A model generated the notes under the pieces. The model saw nothing but the letters and a program-made list of their open reading frames with translations. It searched no databases and was not told the origin of the DNA. A DNA stretch of 64,000 nt from Cercophora sp. LCS_1 (Eukaryota > Ascomycota > Sordariomycetes > Sordariales > Lasiosphaeriaceae), in NCBI GenBank assembly GCA_036250225.1, contig JAPZLL010000004.1, forward strand, positions 992,001 through 1,056,000. Direction: 5' to 3'. Positions within the stretch are counted from its first letter, which is position 1. Each line of letters starts with the position of its first letter. Below are positions 32,601 to 42,700 of this stretch, one piece after another. Both the position numbers and the translations under genes were made by a program.

Positions 32601-33410
32601 AAGCTGGGGTATTGTACAATACAGGACGGATGTTTTCTCCACGCTGCTACAACTGTTGCAACACCAGTCATTCATTTACTGGGCGCAGTCATTCAGCGCA
32701 GGCGGCACTGCGAATGAATTCTCGGCATAGCTAAGGTAGTATTATTGCAACACCGGTCAGGGATGACGGGTCATGTGGTCTGAACAAAAACAAGAGCGAT
32801 TCTCAGGATCCAGGTGCTGAGACGACAGCGTTTCAATGCAAACCATTTTGCCTGTCTCGATGCTACCAAGACGCGGTTGACTCTGGGGGTTCATTACGTA
32901 CAATGTTTGAGAGCGGGTACATTTACCGAGTGGGATGAGTCCCACCACCCACCATGCCCCCAACTCGGGGCAACTCAGCGCAACTCAGGGGCATTGTTGA
33001 CTTTCTGTCTCCTGAACAACATCAACATTGTCCATAAACAAACCCCTCTTTTCTCTCCGACACCGCAATCACCAAAACCAAGCCATCACCACACTACCAA
33101 TTCACCCGGTCCTAGTGCATCGCGAGCCCCCCCCACGATCCCCATCATCCCCACCGCCCTAGCCCCGCCAAGCCCACACGTCAAAAGATACACTAGTCTG
33201 TCTCTTGGCGATCCATCATCCGAACTTGGATCCATCAGATCCATTTCATCCGAATCCTATGTTCAAATTTCCATCCTCACTCCACCAAACCAACGGAGAC
33301 ACTCCCGCTCCTCCCGTTGCTCCCAATCCATCACCAATCCACCATCCCATCCCATCACCAACTCCATCACAACACCACAGCACCACAACGCCCAAGATAC
33401 TCAAAGATAC
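29603..33410. other. Gene-poor interval upstream of GH94
   Basis: Almost 4 kb of GC-rich sequence with many overlapping open frames on both strands and no recognisable domain. Small features are a cluster of GCAATGCGCAG-like words at 30318-30350 and (ACTGC)4 at 31970-31989. Long open frames on the plus strand at 32814-33731 largely mirror the GH43-like gene on the other strand. Confidence 0.45.
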
Positions 33411-34579
33411 TCACTCCCCACCAGGGCCCGGAAACCACTCTCCCCTCTCCGCCGTCCCTCCAAACTCCGGCATCCCACCTTCCTCTCCAAACCGCACCCT
33501 CTTCACGCCCAAATGCCAATCTCCCCCCCTCCCGCACTTGTCACTCTCATCCTCCCCCGCCAAATAAACACTCCACACCTCTTTCCCATCCGGACTTGTA
33601 AAGAATTTGACCATCCCGCCACCACACACCGTCCCATCACTACCAGCACTAGTGGTATACGCACCCAAGTGATACGGCCCCGTCTTCACCCACGACCTCT
33701 CATCAACTGGGTTCCCACCATTGTGTGTTAACAGCGTAATAGGATTGGATGATAGTTCTGGGCTGTTGCCAGTGCTGTAGGTGATAAAGGTTTGGTTCGT
33801 AGCAGGGTTGGCGAGGACGGAGGGCGATGTGAGAGATGTGGGGAGGAAGAAACCGCCGGTTTGGCGGCGCTCCCAGGTCGCATTAGCCGAGGCTAGGATG
33901 GCGATGGGGCCGGGCGTGGTTGGGGAGAGGAGGGGCGTGATGCAGAGGGAGGGGAGGGAGAGGATGCGAGGGCAGGCGAAGAGGAGGTGGGGAGTTGGAG
34001 AGTTGGGGAGACGGAGGATGGTGGGATGGGAGGCTGCGGTTGCGTTGATGAGTTGGGCGGCGTAGGTGAAGGGGTCGCGGGGGGTCGGGCCGCCTTGAGC
34101 GAGCAAGTTAGCGTCGTCGTAGTTGGCGATGATAGGGATGGGAATGGGAACGGACAGGGGTACGTACCCTTGAGGACAAAGATGGTGACGGGCGGGTTGC
34201 CGCTAGGGTCTGGATTAGGCGCCGTGAAGTAGAGCCACCACCTTCAAGTGTAAAAAACAGGTGAGCTTTTGATGCCAAAGATGGGGGTGGGAATAGCAAC
34301 ATACGTGCCGTCGATCTTGTGCAGCTTGGGCGTCTCAAACACCACGCCCGAGTCTGGAAAAATGACCTTTGTCTGCCCTGTTTTCAGGCCGTCGAGGGTT
34401 CGCGCCCTTGTCACGCGCAGGTCGTAGCCGGTGGACAGAAAGTAGTAATACCCCTCGGAAAAAGTGATAAAGGGGTCATAGACAGTGCCCCGGGCAATGG
34501 GATTCGAGTATGGAGCGGCCAGGACATGGCATAGTAGTGCCGAAAGTACTGTGACAAGACGCAGTATTAGCACCGTCAT
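33411..34579 (-). CDS. Secreted GH43-like protein with degenerate active-site motifs
   Basis: GH43 enzymes are five-bladed propellers hydrolysing arabinose- and xylose-containing polymers. Minus-strand exons are 34579-34305, 34241-34168 and 34093-33411, giving 343 residues. Introns are 63 bp and 74 bp. Signal peptide: MTVLILRLVTVLSALLCHVLAAP. The first blade has TVYDPFITFSEGYYYFLST, retaining the expected catalytic-base Asp in its DP context. The second blade, restored by splicing, reads ETPKLHKIDGT/WWLYFTAP, aligned with the family pattern APE(L/I)HxIDGKWYxYF, so the acidic residue is replaced by Lys. Further on, SPSVLANPATNQTFITYSTG aligns with GPEVL...VFLTYSA, again without Glu. VCGGGMVKFFTSPDGKEVWSVYLA aligns with GPGHNSFTxSPDGKxxxxVYHA without His. 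It is probably altered in activity or inactive. Confidence 0.75.
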
Positions 34580-35670
34580 GGTGCCTGCAGGGCAAAAGTA
34601 TTTCCTTGGCAGGGTTCATGATCGGTCCGCGCTAGACTCCTTTGCAAAACAAGCCGAGGGTGGTGGGCAACTTAGTTTTTATCACCCTGTGCCCAGTATA
34701 TTGTGCCGAGTTGGGGCCTGGATTAGATTGACCCGTGACGCAGGCGGTGGGGGCATTGCGTAGGAGTCAAGCATGTATTGTACAGTGATGAACGGGTAAT
34801 AAGTCGGGTTGGTGGCCGAGTTGGCGACCGTCCCGGGCGTCATTTAGCCTGGCCCAAGACGGATCATCAACCATCCCAAAGAAGACAGAGCAAATTAACT
34901 CTCGCACTTCTCGTTTGCTGCGGCAGATAGAAACAGCGATTGGATGAACAGTACAGCGTCGATCTGTTTGTGTGAGTCCCATCTTGTTTGTGTTTTGATG
35001 GAAAAGGGGTAAGTCGCAGACGTCACACAAGGCTGCTGTGTCTAATGCACCGAGATTTCGGTCAAAAGAAAGAGACAATATCATGACTTGGGAGACTTTA
35101 GTCATGGCGTAACTAGTCTGTCACTTTTCCGGGGCTCAAAACCAAGGCAAGTCCTCTTCAACAATTTTGCATTGTCTCTTAAACTCGTGATGTATTCATA
35201 CAGTGCCAAAGCAACATTTGCTCATGACATTACTATCTGTCAAAACACCATCATGTTATACAAATCAATCCCGTTCATCACTTTTGGCCATCAAGGTGAT
35301 TTTGGCCATCAAGGTGCAGGTGACATGGATCAGTAAGCATCGTGGACTGACCCCAAAGTCCGCGTCGGGGGGTTCATTGGGGGCTGACTTGAACCCACAG
35401 CTCCCCCAATCGCCAATGACAAAAGCGACGCATGCATCGCATGCCCAATCGCTGCCCCCATGACCACAAACCTGGTAGTTCACGCCCAATTCCTTTCCTT
35501 TCCCAAAATTCTTTTCAGCTGAACGGCCACCCCGAATTTCACTCACCTCCGCGAACCTCCACGCCGCTAGCAAACTTAAACAACTCACCTGACCACACAT
35601 CTCAATTGCCTCACCTCACTTTTTTCTTACCCCATCGCCATCCTCTCATCCGACAGCGAGGAAATTGGTA
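34580..35670. other. Intergenic region with a short tandem duplication
   Basis: A 17 bp word (ttttggccatcaaggtg) is repeated in tandem at 35282-35298 and 35300-35316. Otherwise this holds the GH43-like promoter (minus strand) and the F-box gene leader. No gene was recognised. Confidence 0.5.
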
Positions 35671-36471
35671 ATGGACTCCCTCCCACCAGAACTCATCCTC
35701 GAAATCCCGCACCACCTGCCCCTCCCGTCCCTCGCTTCCCTCGTCCTCGTCTCCCGCCGACTGCACACGATCCTCAACCCGACCCTGTACAGACGGGATG
35801 CCTCGTCAGGCAAGCCCACCGCTCCGTTTTGGGCCGCCGAGCGGGGAATTCTGTCGACGCTAGTCCAGTCCCACGCCGCGGGCGCGAATCTCAGCGAGAC
35901 GCGTCTGTTTGGGAAACCGCGTGGTCATATGACCGATCCGTATCGCTCCTTCCATTTCAAGAATGAAACCCCGGTGGCAGCCGGGAACAGCCGAATCGGG
36001 AATGCAGGGAGGAACCTGGCGGGTCGAACCCGTCGCTTCTCCATTGGCTCGAGTTCCTTCCTCGACGGTCCCTCTGGCCGCTACGCGCCGACGTACTGGT
36101 GGCGTCCTGTCGATCTGGCTGCGCATCATGGGCATACCGATCTTGTTCGGTTTTTGGTTACCGCGGGAGGGGTTTCGGTTGTAAAGGAGGGATCCAAGGG
36201 CCTTTGCGACGAGGGGTGTCCTGGCGGTCAGGATCAAAGACCTGGGCTACGGTTCGAGTGGGTGATTCATAGTACGCTGCAGGCTGCTCGGTGTCAAGGG
36301 CATGTGGAGACGGCGGATCTGATTGAGGAGTATGGTCAGCGGGAGGTGTCGTTGAGACGGGGAGATGGAAAAGGGGGCTGTGCAGCTGTTGATGCAGTGG
36401 GCATGATGGAGAAGATTGGTGATGAGGGAGCGGGGTTTTCGTTTAGGGACTTTGTACTGGAGAGGTTTTAG
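35671..36471 (+). CDS. F-box protein with ankyrin-like segment
   Basis: This is a putative substrate receptor of an SCF ubiquitin ligase. It is a single exon of 266 residues. The N-terminal F-box is MDSLPPELILEIPHHLPLPS followed by LASLVLVSRRLHTILNPTLYRRD (residues 1-45). Residues near 148-170 (PVDLAAHHGHTDLVRFLVTAG) read as an ankyrin repeat, and HSTLQAARCQGHVETADLIEEYG (near 195-225) as a second degenerate one. A preceding segment FWAAERGILSTLVQSHAAGANL may be the first. F-box plus ankyrin is a common ascomycete combination. The substrate is unknown. The ATG at 35671 is the first in frame and sits directly before the F-box. Confidence 0.75.
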   Translation: MDSLPPELILEIPHHLPLPSLASLVLVSRRLHTILNPTLYRRDASSGKPTAPFWAAERGILSTLVQSHAAGANLSETRLFGKPRGHMTDPYRSFHFKNETPVAAGNSRIGNAGRNLAGRTRRFSIGSSSFLDGPSGRYAPTYWWRPVDLAAHHGHTDLVRFLVTAGGVSVVKEGSKGLCDEGCPGGQDQRPGLRFEWVIHSTLQAARCQGHVETADLIEEYGQREVSLRRGDGKGGCAAVDAVGMMEKIGDEGAGFSFRDFVLERF

Positions 36472-38041
36472 GAGAGGGGAAGGAAGATGGGGAGATACGT
36501 GATGCGACTTGTTTGGTTTGGTGAAGGGGGTTGTCGATGTTCGCGATGGAAGGGAGCATTCGGCAGCACGGACTGCCCGGACTAGGGGCGGCTCGGGAAT
36601 TACTACTGTGGGGGTGGGTTCGCTAGGTAACTGGCAAACTGGGATGCAGGCCTCGTAATCTACATGATCTGATCCCGATGTGATATTGACCCATGCGGTC
36701 TCGACTACCGGTGAGCTGGGAATAAATGATGTGCCACTCGTTCGCCTTCAGGGGCAAAAGCTGAGCACATTTGACCCGTTAAATGACATGCCCGAAGTCG
36801 GCCCTCGGTTATGTGTGTGATGCATGTATGTTGGTGGCCATTTCGCGAACAGCCTGATGTGATTCGGAGGCCTCCTTTTATTGGATCACCGGTGTTGGCG
36901 ATTGACAGGTCGGGGTTCCGAGATAATCTGGTGCAGCAGTGTCTGATCCAATCGACACGTCCGGGGCAACCACATGCTGAGCTCTCGTCGTGGTGTGTTG
37001 CACCGCTCTGCACTTGGACCTCAACAGTTTCAGGTCCGTCAGTTTCTATTTATGGAACATAACAATTGCAGCGAGGGAGTTGTACAAATGCATTTGTGCA
37101 AATCGTGCTTCACTGCATTTTTTTGTTGCCCTTGTCTTGCTAATTGGATCAAGGCTTCTCAGCACACCTCTAGGAGATCTTGAGGTTTCCTTTCAAGTAC
37201 ATATGGCTTGGGTCTTTCTGCGATATGACAATTATTTCATACGGCTGGGAAACAATGGGCCTGGCTAACAAAGCGACTGCCTTTGTCCGGGGATCGGTAG
37301 TGCTGGGGTTGGTTCTATTACGGCTCTGTGATTTCATCTTTGGACATGTAGAATTTGCAGGATTGGATTTCCAGTTTTGAATGACACGGAAATTGTAAGT
37401 TCGAAGGCGTCCTCACTATTTCCTCAGGCTTTTTTTTTTTAATTACAAGAAGGCCATTTTCCTCATGTATTTGACCTGTTTGTTTACGCGTGGGCTAGTT
37501 TTGCAGTGGCATTGTTGAAAAACAAAAACGGCCGTCTGAATGAGGTTTGACAGGAAATAAACACCTGCCAGGCAAGTCAAGATTGTGACTGTCTGGATGT
37601 GTGCTCCGATCGGCCTCGTCATCTTGGAGCACACGCCAATTTTGGTGAGGGAACGCCATCAAAGCTGGCGACATGGCCTCGTCACCTGATTTTGAATTAT
37701 ACAAATGACATTTTGGCCAGCCGCTTACACAGTGGGACTTGAGGGGGTAGCAGCGACACCATCCAGTTCCCTCTGGGTGTGGGAACCCCTATACCGGGAA
37801 GGAGCGGGCGGTCCTGAGTTCCACTCAGGAGCTCAGTTGCATTTTGGTTTGTCTTTTTTAGCCCAACCTTTTTTCGATCTGAAAGCTTGACGTTGGGACA
37901 CATAAGGTTTGCAGTGACGTGTTTGCGGTGGGTCATAAACTGCCTTTCAAATTTTCCAACGCCTTTTCTGTAAATAAAAAGGCCTTTCCTTTCCATTTTC
38001 TTCCTTCAACCTTGAGATCAACACGTCAACGTTTTCGAGAG
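36472..38041. other. Intergenic region, nothing recognised
   Basis: No gene was recognised in 1.6 kb. The part after 37000 is more AT-rich, with a T-run at 37430-37440. The last 60 bp before 38042 are pyrimidine-rich and form a plausible leader for the DUF3669 locus. Confidence 0.4.
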
Positions 38042-39265
38042 ATGGCCTACCCAAATCACCGGAACAGCCGACTCTATATTCCCACGGGGGATAATTCCGT
38101 TGAAAAAGACCTTGTCGAGCATCTTGAAAGCCTCAACCTCTCTGCCGAATGCAGCGATGACCGCCCCGCGATCGCCTCAACCTCCTTCTCAGGGTTAACT
38201 TCGGCCCTGTCGTTACACACCCATGCAGCGGCCTAACCCCACGAAGATGGCCCATTTCGGAAAATAGGCGGCGGTTCCTACGGTACGATCTTCGGCCACG
38301 ATGGGTGCGATATCGTCTACAAGTTTGCAAAGACGGGCGACTGCACTGCCCTGCGGAACGACTATGAGAAGCACCAGCGCATTTACCAGCAGTTCGAAAA
38401 GTACGCCATGCGCGATGTCAGAATCCCGTGGTGTCTTGACTGGGCTGCACAGTCCGACATCGACCAGGAACCGGGACTTCGCGAAGCAGCAGAGAGAGTC
38501 GATCCCAATTGCCTCCAGCCCGGCGACGCGGGCGCTCTGGTCGCAGGGCTCATCCACCCCCTCCCGGGACCCACGCGCGACTTGTTGATCGACAAGTACT
38601 GCCCTGACCAAATCAAGGAGCGAGCCAGGGCCGATCATACAAATAGAGACTGTCTTGTCCGTGTCTACCTGGGGTCGATGATGGGGCGGGTCAGGCAGCA
38701 CTCCAAACTGTTCTCGCTACGCAACCTCCCGCTGCGCCTCAACCGCTTTGTCGAGCTCAAGCTCGACTTTGAGACCGTGGCTTGTAGGTTGGGCATCGCC
38801 CTGGCAATCATGCACTGGGGAGCCAAGACGGACGCCCGCGATGTCGAGTTCGTACTTGGTAGCTCGCCGAGTGATGTCATTGAACCGACCACTGCTGCCG
38901 AAGAGCCAGACGTCGACAAGGGCAACAAAGAATCAGAGAAGTCGGAGAAGAAGGACACTATGTATCGTGAGACAGAACTCTGGCTGTTGGACTTCAACCA
39001 AGTCCGAGACATCACCATGGACCAAGCCGGGGTTGACACGGCGGTCGATGCTTGGAAACTCAACGATCCCTACTATCCCAGACCCGGAGGGGCGTCCAAG
39101 GAGGAGAGGGCGGCGTACAAGGAGTTTTGCAGGAGCCATCTCTATGCATCCAAGTTCATTCTGGAGGAGGAGGGGTCCAAGACGGACTTGGATCTGCCAA
39201 GGGCGTTTCTCTCGGGCATTGCCGAGGTGCAAAGGGAGAGGGCTACTCATCAGACTGCTGAATAA
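38042..39265 (+). pseudogene. DUF3669-family protein, interrupted by in-frame TAA
   Basis: DUF3669 proteins are fungal proteins of unknown role, some fused to zinc fingers. The frame from ATG 38042 (MAYPNHRNSRLYIPTGDN) runs 64 codons to TAA at 38234-38236. The same frame then continues PFRKIGGGSYGTIFGHDG, resembling a glycine-rich nucleotide-loop opening. LRNDYEKHQRIYQQF, RIPWCLDWA, LGIALAIMHWGAKTDARDVEFVLG and LWLLDFNQVRDI follow, a pattern recalling a highly diverged kinase fold (HWGAKTDARDVE, LDFNQ). The C-terminus is PYYPRPG...FCRSHLYASKFIL. The whole would be 407 codons. An intron cannot bridge the stop: the downstream acceptor needs a donor in phase 1, and no codon of the form NGT occurs in the 64 upstream codons. 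The locus is a pseudogene, a base error, or an N-terminally shortened gene from ATG 38408. Confidence 0.65.
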
Positions 39266-39324
39266 AGGCGCAGACAATTTGGCCCGTGGCGTTAAGTAAT
39301 ATGTTTGATGTATGGAGCTTTGCT

Positions 39325-39700
39325 ATGGGGCCTCGCCGAAAGATTTCCATAGATGAACTCAAAGCCTAGATAGGATCATAGAATGCATTCAGATCTTACT
39401 GTGAGGCCTCCCGAAGGGAAGAGGCTCATGTGGATGACGCCAAAAGCTAAACGAGTACACCCAATGCATCAGAGGCTTGCTGTGAGGCGATATTAAAAGG
39501 TCAAGATAGATGAATACAAGCCGTAGATCAATACACCCAATGAATTGGAGTGTTGTTTTGAGGCGTGATCGAAAGTCTTCGACGGATGTATCCCAACCCT
39601 CAATGCGCTCAGTGTATTCGAACATTGATGCGAGACATCATTGGAAAGCCTAGATGGATGAATCCGAGGCCCCCGTGAGTACACCGAATGTGTCCTCAAG
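39325..39700. repeat. Degenerate tandem array, about five units of 73-80 bp
   Basis: Successive blocks contain the ordered words (c)gaaag..., agatgGATGaat, caatgc or acacccaatg, and a terminal tgtgaggc-like word (tgtgaggcctc, tgtgaggcgat, tttgaggcgtg, tgcgagacatc). Two measured units are 77 and 73 bp. Identity between units is moderate at best, so the array is old. On the minus strand the translation repeats Ile-His-Pro-Ser and Ser-Asn-x-Leu at intervals near 25 residues, but stops interrupt it. Confidence 0.6.
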
Positions 39701-42700
39701 CACTAAGAGGAGCTCCTTAGGATAGGTAGCTTCGACAAGTCCTAGGAGGGTGTCCTGTTAAGGTTTTGAACCATGCTGTCACACATCCCCATCCACGAAA
39801 CCGCATTCCACCGAGACCCCAACACCCCAAAGCCTGACTCAAACCCCTCCGCTATCTGATATTCCCTGACGCCCTGATCGCCTTATTGACGCCCCGTTTG
39901 CACGCCATGGCTTTCCAGCCCTCACCTCCATGCACACAAGCTCAAGCACCCAGACTGAAGGAGAAGCAAAGGCCAGACACTTCACGACAGAGAACTTACT
40001 ATCTTCTTATAATGGAGTGCCTCGCTTCGCCGGGAGCCTCGAAATGGGCTGTGAGCTGTGATTCGCTTCCACCTCCTCCGAAACGGCAGCACTGGGCCTG
40101 GATCACCACCACGGCCACGGATAGGAGTGAACTACCCTATATTATCCTCACATCACATGCTAGTGGTCACTGCTGCTATAACAACAGGGAATGCCCTAAG
40201 TGGAGGTTCGAGAAGAAGAATGTATAACAAGAGGGACTGTATCTGCTGCGAAGCCCGCCCTGGTTCCCGATGGACACGGGAATCGAGGAGCTTATTGATC
40301 GAGCATGAGTGCTGCATCCTCGGACCGGTTCACCCATCTCTTTCTCTGCCGTTCGATGCCATGGAGAGGAAGAGGGAATTCGAACGGCACAACATGTGTC
40401 AGTGTGTAGGTAGTTAGTTTTATCCGGAATCCCTCATTTGTCCTTCATGAGCGTAGATGCTCAGTCTCCTCGCTACAAGCAAGGTGCAGTAAGGCATCCG
40501 AGGAAAAGACTATCCTCAAGCTTACAAAGGGGAGTAGCATCGAAGATGGACACACACAGCAGAGTCACATGGCTTGCCTGGGCACAGGATCGCCCGCAAT
40601 GCTGGGAGATTGGGGTTGCGGACTGAGCCCCGTGCGTCCCTCACCGTGAGGTGAGCATGTGCGATCACACACCCAACAAGTCGCGGTCTCGATCGCACAG
40701 CAAGGCTAGCGTCAGCGCCGTTTTGCGCGGAAAGATGTCAGTCCGACAGAAGACGGCACAGTTGCGCCCATATCCAGCCCCCTCTTGTTGCCCTCCCTTT
40801 TCCAGCAGGATTTCTTATCGCGGGACGACCACACCTGCGCTTGGCAATGCTGGCCCCTCCCCTCCTTACGTAAGGTAGCAGTCCAGCCCTCAGCAAGATT
40901 CAGCAAGACAGGTTGACGAACGGGCAGCTTGGCAGCTATATCGAAACATTAAGGGGCCACTGCGCATCCCATGCCCGCCACGTTGTGGTAACCCCGCAAA
41001 GCTTCCCCACGATGAAGAGTGTGATCTGGACCTGGAGTGTCCGCTTGGCGTTGCGCATGGTCCGCCCTCAAGGCACCGAGTCCTGTGATAAATGACCACT
41101 CGTCTAGCCCTTGAAGACGCTCTGATATTTCTTTAGCGCACGGAGGAGAGAGCCGAGTGGTTTTGTCATCAAAGCCACTCCCGTCGTTGTCGGATAGTTC
41201 GGTAGGCTCGGCTGACTCGGCAGGAGGAGGAACGGCGCCGTCGCGGAGTCAGATCAGTCCGCCGATCAACAACGAGACAGGGATGGAGAAACACCTGCGC
41301 CCTCTCTGTGCGTATCGAATTGTTGGCGGTTGCGTGAGAAATTCGGTCTTCTTGGCGGGGCAGAAAGGGTCTGTGTCATGAGGGGTTGGTTAAAGTCAGG
41401 GGTATTGACTCGGCTGGAGTCGATGTCCTCTTTGGGGACGCCTGCAAGGCACCTTCAACGCTCGGCTCTGGGCGGGTGGGTCTCGAACGGCGGCGACCTA
41501 GACTGCTAGGCTCTCACGGCACTCGGGCGCTAGCGGGAAGCCAAACTCGGGTTTCGGCAACACCAACATCTGAGCGGCGACCTCGTGGGGTTCCAGCATG
41601 CTGTGATTCTCGCCGACGACCTGCCGGTGACACTCGAGATGCAAACAAAGGATTAGACCTCGTGTCGGGTCTCGCATACGGAGCATCGCCCTGTGGAGCG
41701 ATAAAGAGCGGCAACCTTCGGGAATGCAGGAACGGGTCGGCTACGGTCTGTTGGTATTCTTCTTAGGTCTGCGCACCCGGCTGGATTGTCAGTGCAACAC
41801 CACCGCCCAATCATGCCAGACAGTTTGAAGGAGGGTAGTATAGGAGTGATGTTAAGTTCCCCAATTCGGAGGGACCCCCGAAGCTATCGTGCGGGTTCCT
41901 TGGGACGGTCGTTGGCTGACCCTCCATCCAGCTCCGATTTGGGAAATGAGGGAGGGATCAGAGTAAAAGGGCCAACCACAGGAGTGAAGCGATGGTGACA
42001 CCGACCCAGGCTTGCAGTGGGCTTCTGCGGCGCTGGGGCCGAGCGCAGATGATTGCCACCGCTCACCACCAAATGTTGGTCGCACGGCCCCCTACCCCCG
42101 TTTTCTTCAACACCCGACGTTCGTTGAGAGTGGAAAGGGTTGTTGTTTCTCAAGCCTGTTGTTAGCCCTGGAAAACCGGCCACGTGCAGGCGAGCGGCAG
42201 CCGGCTGCAAGCTGGGCACCGTCCGTGTCGCCTTGGCAGCCTTTTTAGCGCGCACAAAAGCCGCTGGCGCACCTTTTTTCAGTGAAGCCAGCCTGAGGAG
42301 GCTGGGCAAAGATTTCAGCGCCCTTCCCGTTCAGAAGCCTGCGGCCACTGTAGTGAGGGCGGGATACAATAGCATCTGTTGGTAGATGGCGGCACTTGCC
42401 AAGCCTGTTGCTGTTCAATGCCGAGCCGTTTAGTGCTTGTGCACGGTGAGGAAGGCGCTGGGCCAGCGCTGTTGTCCAGACCTGAAGATGCCGTCCGTCA
42501 GTCTCCATTTCGGTCGGTCGCCTGGGCGGTTGCGGGGTCAAGGTTGAGTGAGGAGAGCGGGGACCAGGATGTGGGCTGGATGGAGTCGAGATGAGCTGTG
42601 GAGTGGGCGTGTTTTCATCCACTGGGCTGCCCCGTTTGCGCTGTCACGGCAGACGTTGTTTCGGCGCTGCATGGTGAGCAACGGCGCGGCCCCGATCCAT

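Noticed and set aside
32814..33731. Plus-strand 305-codon frame rich in Pro/Ser/His
   Set aside because: Its second half mirrors the GH43-like coding exon, and its composition follows the C-rich strand, with no signal or domain.
38150..38260. Intron removing the TAA of the DUF3669 gene
   Set aside because: The branch-like CTAAC and acceptor exist, but no GT donor in the required phase occurs upstream.
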